DNA of 64,000 nucleotides from Adiantum capillus-veneris (lineage: Eukaryota > Streptophyta > Polypodiopsida > Polypodiales > Pteridaceae), in the NCBI GenBank assembly GCA_014529385.2, contig CM043954.1, forward strand, positions 7,131,806-7,195,805. Reading direction: 5' to 3'. How positions within the stretch are numbered: the first letter of the stretch is position 1; each line of letters opens with the position of its first letter. The notes below the pieces were generated by a model, which was given only the letters and a program-made list of their open reading frames with translations, searched no databases and was not told where the DNA came from. The translations under genes were made by a program, and so were the position numbers. This document shows positions 56,011-64,000 of this stretch, piece by piece.

Positions 56011-59000
56011 TCAGTCCACAAAGGGGAGTAAGCCCAAAGCTTTGCGGAAAGCTTCAAGCTTCTCACGAGACAATGCCTTTGTGAAAAGATCTGCAAGGTT
56101 GTCCTGTGTTGGCACATAAGCCAAGGTGATCTCTCCTGCTGAGAGCCTCTCCCTGACATAGTGGTAATGCACCTCAATGTGCTTTGTGCGAGCATGAAAA
56201 ACTGGGTTCCTCGCAACTGCCAATGCGCTCTGACTGTCAGTGTAGATAGTGTTGGCAGTGTCCTGTCCAACACCCAAGTCAGCCATAAGGCGTCTGAGCC
56301 ATACACACTCAACCGTAGCTGTGAAGACTGCCCTGTACTCAGCCTCACAACTCGAAGTGGCCACAGTAGGTTGCTTCTTGCTCAACCATGATATACATGA
56401 ACTGCCAAGCATGAAACAAAAACCACTTGTGGACACTCGCGTGTCAAAACAACCAGCCCAATCTGAGTCCGAAAAAGCATGTAAGTCTGGCGGCAATGAT
56501 CCCCCCTTGGGATAAAACAAGCCAAGATGTAAAGTGCCACTAAGGTAGCGGAAAATCCTCCTGACAGCCTGCCAATGCTTAGACCCTGGGCTATGCATAA
56601 ATCTGCTAACCTGCGAGACTGCAAACTGAATATCTGGCCTCATGTTGCATACATAAATGAGGCAGCCAACAGCAGTTTGGTAAAGAGTGACATCAGCAAG
56701 ATCGCCAGCATCATGTAGACTCAACTTCAAACCTGTTTCCATGGGAGTGGCAATAGGTTTGCAATCCTCAAGTCCAAACTTACATAGCAATGTCTCTATG
56801 TAACTTTTCTGACACAAGGCAATACCACCATCACACCGCTTAAACTGTATACCCAAGTAATGATGCAACAGCCCCAAATCTTTCATCTTGAAAGTAGCAT
56901 TCAAATCAGCCTTAAATTCAGCAATATGTCTCTCATTTGGTACAGTGATCAGCAAATCATCAACATAAAGAACCACAATGAGAAATACATCATTCTCATG
57001 CTTTACATACAATGTGCTTTCTGTTGGACTGTTACGAAAGCCTCGTTTAACCAAATGAGTGTCAGCTTTCTCATACCAAGCACGAGGAGATTGCTTCAAC
57101 CCATACAAAGCCTTGTTACATTTGCACACTTTGTCCTCTTGTGCTTTTATGACAAAACCGCGAGGCTGCGTTACATAAACTTCCTCAAATATGTCACCAT
57201 TCAAGAAAGCAGTAACAATGTCTAATTGATGTACATCCCAACCAAAATGAGCTGCCAATGCACATAGAAAACGCACAGTAGTCATACAACAAGTGGGAGC
57301 AAAAGTCTCTTCATAATCTATGCCTTTTTGTTGGGCATAACCCTTTGCAACAAGTCGAGCCTTATGGCGATCGATCTCACCATCCGGCTTGCGTTTCAAC
57401 TTGTAAACCCACTTCGTACCAATGGCCTTTTTTCCAGGAGGCAAATCACATAAAGTCCATGTGTCATTCTCTATAAGTGCATCATATTCTGATTTCATGG
57501 CAGCAATCCAATTTTCTGAATTCTGTGCTTCATCAAAAGACAGAGGCTCCTCAACATCATGTAAACTAGACACAGCCAAAGCATAACAATCTGATGCATA
57601 AGATGCATGGCGAGAGCCTGAACGAGTACGACTAGATAAAGGTGCATCCAATTTACTGTCACGCAAAGTGTGCACCAGCCATTTTGGCATACCTCTAGCC
57701 TGCTCATTTTCAGCCCTTTCCTCATCAAGTACATCATGTACATCTGCATCAGTAATAGGCTGTTCTAAAACATTTTCAGTAACCCCCATAGGCTGTACAT
57801 TTTGCTCATTGGAACTTACATTCGTATTTCCACCACTGAAAAGAGGCAACAAAGTGTCATAAATGTCCTGTGAGCTTACATTACTGTCTCTAGTACATGA
57901 CAGCAAGGGCTGAACAGAGTCTTCCACAAACACTACATCCCGTGAAACCAGAATGCGTTTTGTTTGCGGATGATACAACCTGTAACCTTTGCTTTCAGCA
58001 CTATAACCAACAAAAATACATTTGACAGCCTTATCATCCAATTTCATGCGCTGCACTTGTGGCACCAAAGCATATGCCAAACAGCCAAAAACACGCATGT
58101 GCTCAATAGAAGGTTTTCTATCATGCCATGCTTCATATGGAGTAATAGACTGCAAAGCTTTCGTAGGACACCTGTTAAGTACATAAGTGGCACACATGAT
58201 GGCCTCAAGCCAAAAAGAATGCGGCAAAGCTTGACTTTTGACCATACATCGTGCCACTTCCGTTAGTGACCTGTTTTTCCTCTCAGCAACACCATTTTGC
58301 TGAGGTGTATAAGGCACTGTACATTGGTGTTTTATCCCACGACTAGCCAGAAATGCATTAAATTCATGAGACATATACTCCCCCCCTCGATCGGAACGGA
58401 GGGTGCCCATAGTACATTTTGAGACATTTTCAGCCATAGCCAAAAATTGTTTGAAGCACATAAAAACTTCGGACTTCGCTTTAAGCGGAAATACCCATGC
58501 ATGCCTGGAGTAATCATCAATGAAAGTCACGAAGTACAGGTAATTGCCCAAGGACGGAGTTTGCATGGGCCCACAAACATCACTATGCACAAGCTGCAAC
58601 CTGCATGTGGCCCTAACTGAACCATCCTTTGGAAACTTAGAACGCTGCATTTTACCCAGAATACAGCCTTCACAAACATGTTTGACAGGTGCTTCAAGAG
58701 GCGGCAAAGAAGCAACCATATCAGATTTCTGCAAACGTAGCAAACTGGCAAAATTCAGATGACCAAAACGTGCATGCCAAAGTTTTGCATCTGAAATAGC
58801 CCTTGAATCTGCAACAGCATTTGCAAAATTTTGTCCACACTTGTCATACAAAGTGAGCTTATACAGCCCACGGCACAAAAGCCCATATGCAACAATTTCA
58901 TCACCAAAACTGAGATCATGAACTGTACATCTGTCATCCACAAATTTGACTACAAGTCCAAGTCTAGCAAGTGCGGATACAAACAAGAGATTCTTCTTGA

Positions 59001-60297
59001 TCCCAGGTACATAAAGTGCATCAACAAGTGTGAAGGAACTGCCATTAGCAGCAATGAGCACAATCTTTCCAACTCCCTGAACTGGATAAGAGGCGTTGTT
59101 GGCACAAGTGACTGAATTCCCATGAGGGACAGACTCGAGAGAGGTAAACAATTCACGATGTGAGGTAATGTGCTTTGTAGCACCACTGTCGAAATACCAC
59201 ACATGTGAATCTGCAGCAACTGACAAGCATGCATCATGGACAGCAGGATTGTAAGTGCACTCTGCGCTAAAAGCCCATTCTGCATCAACATCAGCATCAC
59301 AATCTCCTTTCACAGAAGACTCAACAATGGCTGCATTTGTAGTGGAACCAGCATTTGCAATGGAACCACCCTCTTTCTTCTTAGCCTCTTTGGCCTTCAA
59401 CTTAGAACATGACTTGATCAAGTGATCATTGGCTTTACAATAATGGCAACGCATCTTCTTTTTGCCCTTATCACCAGAATTGCCAGACGAAGTGCTGCCA
59501 GCAGAAGCATGAGGAACAGAATTTTTGCCACTCACAGCAGAACCATAAGAAGTGGCTGCATTACTGTTACCACCCTTTCTTTGAGAAGCAATAAAAGCCT
59601 GTTCAACTGCACGCTGCCTAGTCCTGTTTTTTCTAGAAAGTGACTCTTACAACAGCAATGTGCATAATGCATCAAACTTGACAACTTTAGGATTTCCTTG
59701 GGTCATCAGTCTCCAAGTACTAGCAAAAGTCTGGTAGGAATCTGGTAAGGCATCAAGAACAGTCTGCACAAGGGAACTGTCCGAAATGACTTCACCTGCA
59801 AAAATGAGTTGCTCATTGATATCCTTGACACTAGCAAGGAAAGTGTCCATATCATCTTCCTCATGCATAATCTTCGACTCTAGCTCTTTACGCAGCAAAG
59901 CAATTTTAGCCTCATTGTGGCTTGCATAAAGACCTGCTAGAATATCCCAAGCCTGTTTTACAGATTTTGCTGAACGGATGTGAGGAATAATGGTGCGCTT
60001 CACAGACAACGCAATCAATGCATGAGCCTGCGCATCCTTAACATCCCAACGAGCTTGTTCTGCCGTAGGCAAAACAACTCTAACAGCTGCAATCCTTGCA
60101 GCAAGACCTGCAACATCCTCAACATCGCCTACATCTTCAGAACCAAGACGTACATCAATGCCCTGCACAATGTTCCAGACACCTTTTGACACAAGAACAT
60201 GTTGCATCATATAAGCCCACATAGGGTAGTTGTCCCCATCCAACCTGTCCTCAGCAGCAAACATCTTGAACACATCTGTGTTGTTGTTGTCAGCCAT
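56011..60297 (-). pseudogene. Copia B gag-pol polyprotein, single in-frame stop
   Basis: One frame of 1,428 codons from ATG 60295-60297 (MADNNNTDVFKMF) carries one internal stop, TAA 59647-59649, where Copia A has CAA. Order: UBN2-like gag with DGDNYPMWAYMMQHVL; knuckle CHYCKANDHLIKSC; protease WYFDSGATKHITSH; integrase with LWHARFGHLNF, CEGCILGKM, FIDDYSRHAWVF, LRSDRGGEYMS and TPQQNGVAERKNRSL; RT with WVYKLKRKPDG, QLDIVTAFLNGD and LYVDDLLITV; RNase H with FSDSDWAGCFD, CEAEYRAVF and YTDSQSALAVA. All catalytic residues I can check are in place. The 1,174-residue part after the stop is completely open. Such polyproteins are cut by their own protease and copy and insert the element. Confidence 0.93.
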
Positions 60298-60609
60298 GGT
60301 AAATGCTACACCTGATGTGAAAACTGCCCGAAAATAGGAGAAATGGAGCGGGAACAACTTGTGCTATATAGCACAAACCGTAGAAGACTATAAGGCACCT
60401 GTTATGCAGAAAACGGCACTGACAGAAAATCTGCACAAAATGACAAAATAGCCTATGCAGTACTGCCTGTAGTGGAAACGGAGGCCGAAATGAGCCCAAA
60501 CCAAAATATTTGTCGACCTGCGAACGCTCGCCAAAGCTCACTGAAATCGAAGAAAGTGAGCAGGCGTGTGTTGGAGCAGCTGGCGACTAAGCCCGGGAGG
60601 ACGTGACCT

Positions 60610-60621
60610 ACTCTGATACCA
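60610..60621 (-). other. Copia B primer binding site (tRNA-Met)
   Basis: ACTCTGATACCA is the complement of TGGTATCAGAGT, 11 of 12 bases of the standard site, two bases from the LTR. Confidence 0.85.
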
Positions 60622-60623
60622 AT

Positions 60624-60850
60624 TGTTGGAATTAGGGTTGCAGAGAAACACACACATCTTGGAGAAGACGAAGGAAGCTCAAGGCACACAATAGAGAGTG
60701 TGTTACTTAGTGTGCAATGGAAAGATAGTTAGCCCTAGAGTGATGGGCGTATATACAATGCACGGGGGAAAAAACCTCCTAAAGAGGGAAAAAATGCCCC
60801 GGCGGTCCTAGTGTGTTCACACACATCACTACCACATGTATATGGTAACA
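60624..60850 (-). repeat. Copia B 5' LTR (right)
   Basis: Begins TGTTGGAATTAGGG, ends GGTAACA, followed by GGGAG. Confidence 0.95.
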
Positions 60851-63063
60851 GGGAGAATATCCTATTATACTGGGTAGACCATGGTTACGTGCAGTGGGAG
60901 CTATTCAAGATTGGCAACGTGGTACAATTAGCCTCTATGGAAAGACAGGTGCCAAGAAGCTATATAATATGGACACAAGGAAAGTATTGGAAGAGCTTTA
61001 TGAAGATGAGGAGGAGTCTAGTGATGAAGACTATTCCACAGTGACTGATGAGGACAGTGATAGTACTACTAGCAGTGATGAGTATGTTGATGTTGCATTT
61101 CTTTTGATGGACAAAGAAATCTAGGAGTCTGGTTTAGTTGCATTTGCAAATGAGATTGAATATGAAAGTGAAGGGCCTTATGAAGTGATTGAAGGGCTGA
61201 TGCAAACCAAGGTTGAATTGTCAAAGAAGAAGGAATTGATGACACACATGATCAATGGAGATTTCTTACCTATGGAGAAGGAGATATATTTGCACATGCT
61301 AGCTAGTTTTCCTGATTTGTTAATTACTTCATATGAAGAGATTAGAGAGTTCAAAGGAGAAGAGATACATATAGAGCTGAAAGAAGGTGCTAAGCCAATG
61401 CGGCAAAGGCTAAGAAGGACGGGTCAAGAGCATATGGAAGCCTTGCGGGAAGAGGTGGACAAGTTATTGAAGGCAGGGTTCATAGTCCCAATGGAGACCA
61501 CAGAATGGGTGAGTCTAGTAGTAGTCAGCCCAAAGCAGGATGGAAAGTGGAGGATTTGTGTAGATTTTAAACCCTTAAATGCAGCCACTAAGAAGAACCC
61601 ATATACTCTTCCATTCATCGATCAGATCTTGGATTCAATGGCAGGTTATGAGAGATACAATGTGTATGATGGTTTTTCAGGCTATTTTCAATTGAAGATT
61701 GCTCTTAAAGACCGAACAAAGAAAACTTTCATTACGCCATGGGGTTGTTATTGCTACACGGTATTGCCATTTGGGTTGACAAATGGAACTTCCTTCTATC
61801 AAGAGAGAGAAAATTGGGTATTGGCACCATTCATTGGTAGTTCTTTTAAAGCTTTTATGGACGACTTCTGTGTCTACAGCAGTAGGACTGAACACCATGA
61901 TAAGCTGCAAATGGTATTGGCTTGATATGATGAATGTGGAGAACAACTAGATCCAAAGAAATGTCATCTAGCATAGCCAAGGGTGAAGTTATTGGGCCAT
62001 ATGGTGTCAAAAATTTGAGGTTGATCCAGACAAGGTTAAGTCTATTATTCTTCTTCCATCACCTACGAGTACAAAGCAATTGGCAACCTCTATACACAAA
62101 GTGAAGTACATGGCACGGTTTATTCCATTGTCTTCATAGCTCCTTTATCCATTACAACAAGTGGCAAAGCATGAACCATTGCAATGGGATGACAAGTGTG
62201 AAGAAGTGTTTCAAGAGGTGAAGGAGGTGTTATGGGGGTTGTCAACCATGCAGGCTCCTGATTGGGAGCAAGCGTTTTATGTAAATCCACATCAGTAGGG
62301 GATGATGCCATTGGAGCCATGCTATTGCAAAAGGGGAAGGGCAACCATTATATGGGGCCAGTGTATTGTGCAAGCCGAGTGAAGTTGGTAGCAGAGAGAA
62401 AATTCTCGGAAGTAGAGCTAGTGATGCCACAGTGTAATATTTTCTTGTCGATGATTTTGTCATTACTTGCTACCACGACCTTTTGTTTTCTTAACAAGTT
62501 ATGCCTTTTTTCCACAGTTAATTAATGGCACTAACATGTCAAATGTGGTCAAGAAATGGGTAATTGAGCTGCAAGATTTTGAGTTCTCTTTTTTAGTGGA
62601 AGACAGTACAAGAGCTACCCTAGCTGGTTTGTTGACTTACAAGGAGAATCCCCTTCTTGTTAAGGAAGAGGTAGTGAGAAGGGTAGTTGAAAAAGTGCCA
62701 CATATCAGCAATGCACATGTGTTGTTCTTTGATGGCTCATACAGAAAGAGCCATGATACCACGAGTATAGCACTTTATGATCCAGAGGGGAAGCTAGTAT
62801 GCAAGAGGGGGTTCAAATTGGATGATAGTAACAATGACGCTGAATATGCTACTTCAGAAGCCAGATTACACATTTGTTTGAAGCATGGGATTAGAAGGTT
62901 GAGAATAAAAGGCAATGCCTTGTTAGTTGTTGTGAAGCAAGTGTTGGGTGTGTGGAAGAGCAAGAACACCTCATCGAAGTGTAATGGCTATTGCCCACAC
63001 AGGAGCAATAGGCATTATGGGAATGATTACCCGCAACTACATTATATGAACATCAACGCATAG
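60851..63063 (+). pseudogene. Gypsy B protease end, RT and two RNase H domains
   Basis: After the GGGAG duplication the frame gives PIILGRPWLRAVGA, the closing protease motif, and an acidic linker. RT in frame 61185-61925 has WRICVDFKPLNAATKKNPYT, GYFQLKIALKDRTKKTF, LPFGLTNGTSFYQ and a catalytic box reading FMDDFCVYS. A first RNase H remnant follows in broken frames at about 62290-62570 (DAIGAMLLQKGKG, PVYCASR, VIELQDFEFSFLVEDSTR). A second, archaeal-type RNase H lies in frame 62467-63063 (VLFFDGSYRKSHDTTSIAL, NNDAEY, GIRRLRIKGNALLVVVKQVL); here the usual catalytic Asp of 'GDS' is Asn (GNA). The element ends before any integrase. Confidence 0.8.
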
Positions 63064-63412
63064 AATGACAAGAGAAGGAAGTACAAAGTACACAGACACA
63101 GAACAACCCTTGCTTCATTCATCTGTAATCCAGACACAGAGTACAATAGATGATGCCATGAATATCATAGAGATTGGTTAAGTTACATCAAAAGACAGGT
63201 ATGCCCCTCAATATACAACCACTGCTCCAGCGCAGATCGAGAACGGTGCACACACTCCTGTCCCATGATATCCTATGAAGAACTGCCGCTCCGGCCACCG
63301 CATACCGCATGACTCCTGACTCCCGATCTGCAGTATCCAGAGGACCGCAGGACCGCATGTGCGGCTAATGCCGTAACACCTGGCACGCACGGTGGATTGC
63401 GCAAACCCACAA
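63064..63412. other. No gene recognised
   Basis: Between the Gypsy B remnant and the next frame. A fairly GC-rich part at 63220-63380 stays partly open on the minus strand but matches nothing known. No element boundary is visible. Confidence 0.4.
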
Positions 63413-64000
63413 TCAACCCCTCCAGTTGGAAGGTTCCAGTGGTTGCTCTGCACCCTGCTCTGGTGAAGAGGAAACATCAATATAGCCAAAGCCCCGAAAA
63501 TCTGCAGTATGGGCTCGATAGACCTCATCCAAAAGACGTGGATCTATCTCAATTTGTTCCAGCCAGGCAGCCCGAGGAATAAACTGCGTTGGCAAGGAGA
63601 TAGATTGAGGCGGCTGTAGCAGAGGAGCAAGAGGTGTATGCAAGGGATAATAACGAGTAAGGTAGCGATTAAGAGCAGCCCAAAATGGAGGGCAAGGTGG
63701 GAGACTGAGAGAAAAGGAATGAGCTAAGGTCTCCACCCAAAAACAGACCCTGCGCCTCTCCTTACGAAATTGACGAATCATTTTCTGCAAACGAGAGACA
63801 TGAGCCTGGGCTTCAGCACAATCCTCTGTAGCTTGTGACCAATCAGCAACATCAAAACCCTCTGGAACAACACTCTTACCTCTCTCAGTGTTGGATGACT
63901 CGGGTTGGTGCACCACAACCTGTTGAGCGGGTGGCTATGCTCCCACCTCAGCAGCCAAGCATGTGCTCCAGCTTTGTAATTGATTATCTAAAAAAGTTCG
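63413..64000 (-). CDS. Unidentified open frame running off the window
   Basis: The minus-strand frame 63413-63916 (167 codons) begins MVHQPESSNTERGK. The same frame continues upstream beyond a TAG at about 63936 to the window edge (readable DNQLQSWSTCLAAEVGA), so 63916 need not be the true start. It contains a charged helix (EDCAEAQAHVSRLQKMIRQF, then RKERRR), a Pro/Leu-rich middle and a Ser/Glu-rich end. The composition resembles structural ORFs of plant retroelements, but no zinc knuckle or known domain is visible. Function not assigned. Confidence 0.35.

Larger units (their letters stand above)
55709..60850 (-). mobile_element. Copia B, nearly complete LTR retrotransposon inside Gypsy B
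   Basis: Minus strand; LTRs 55709-55935 and 60624-60850 (227 bp each, about five differences); target duplication GGGAG at 55704-55708 and 60851-60855. It shares LTR and coding sequence with Copia A, so both are one family. Primer site, gag-pol frame and polypurine tract (complement of AATCCCCCCTGG, 55936-55947) are all present. The frame 60297-56011 is interrupted by a single stop. It is the best preserved element in the window. Confidence 0.97.
53912..63063 (+). mobile_element. Gypsy B, Tat-like dual RNase H Gypsy element, split by Copia B
   Basis: Plus-strand gag, knuckle and protease (53912-55708) continue after Copia B as protease end, RT and two RNase H domains (60851-63063). GGGAG flanks Copia B on both sides, and removing the insert keeps the protease reading frame through the motif LGRPWLRAV. 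The second, archaeal-type RNase H places it with Tat/Ogre-like elements. No LTRs, primer site or integrase were found, so both ends are truncated or too diverged. Confidence 0.8.

Overview
The window is a repeat-dominated nuclear segment of a land plant. The evidence is: Copia, Gypsy and CACTA elements with plant-type domains (tnp2-type transposase, DUF4218, DUF4216, Transposase_24); primer binding sites complementary to plant initiator Met-tRNA; GT-AG introns; long (CT)n, (GA)n and (GT)n tracts; and a captured heavy-metal-associated (HMA) plant gene fragment. The species cannot be fixed from sequence. A large-genome lineage such as a fern or other early-diverging land plant is only an inference. 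No rRNA, tRNA, CRISPR or bacterial operon was seen.

Layout. 1-9.3 kb: mostly non-coding sequence with decayed retroelement scraps and one LTR-like repeat. 9.3-12.6 kb: a broken LINE with ORF1-like, endonuclease and partial RT remnants. 12.6-34.8 kb: a three-level nest. Copia A (minus strand) is split by the chromovirus-like Gypsy A (5-bp duplication GCATG), whose 3' LTR is in turn split by an 8,080-bp CACTA transposon (3-bp duplication TAA). The CACTA carries a degenerate tnp2 gene, an apparently intact three-exon accessory gene, and a captured HMA-protein fragment flanked by direct repeats.

34.8-42.9 kb: the quietest part, with two more copies of the LTR-like repeat, tandem repeats, possible exons of an unidentified host gene (39.0-40.2 kb, minus) and a 1.34-kb element with inverted termini between TTAA sites. 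42.9-51.6 kb: a second nest, in which the internally deleted Copia D carries Copia C (duplication TTGGT) and a 741-bp solo LTR (duplication GTTGC). 51.6-53.9 kb: simple repeats, including (GT)57, and a Copia C-like leader fragment. 53.9-63.1 kb: Gypsy B, a Tat-like element with two RNase H domains, split by Copia B (duplication GGGAG). 63.4-64.0 kb: an unidentified open frame running off the window.

The elements do not cooperate as a pathway; the window is a record of successive insertions. Copia A and B are one family, and B is the younger: its two LTRs differ at about 5 of 227 positions against about 10 of 228 for A. B has one open gag-pol frame broken by a single stop. I see no clear previously undescribed system. 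The most interesting items are the captured HMA fragment, the contrast between the intact accessory gene and the dead tnp2, fold-back and palindrome duplication scars, and the TTAA-flanked element.
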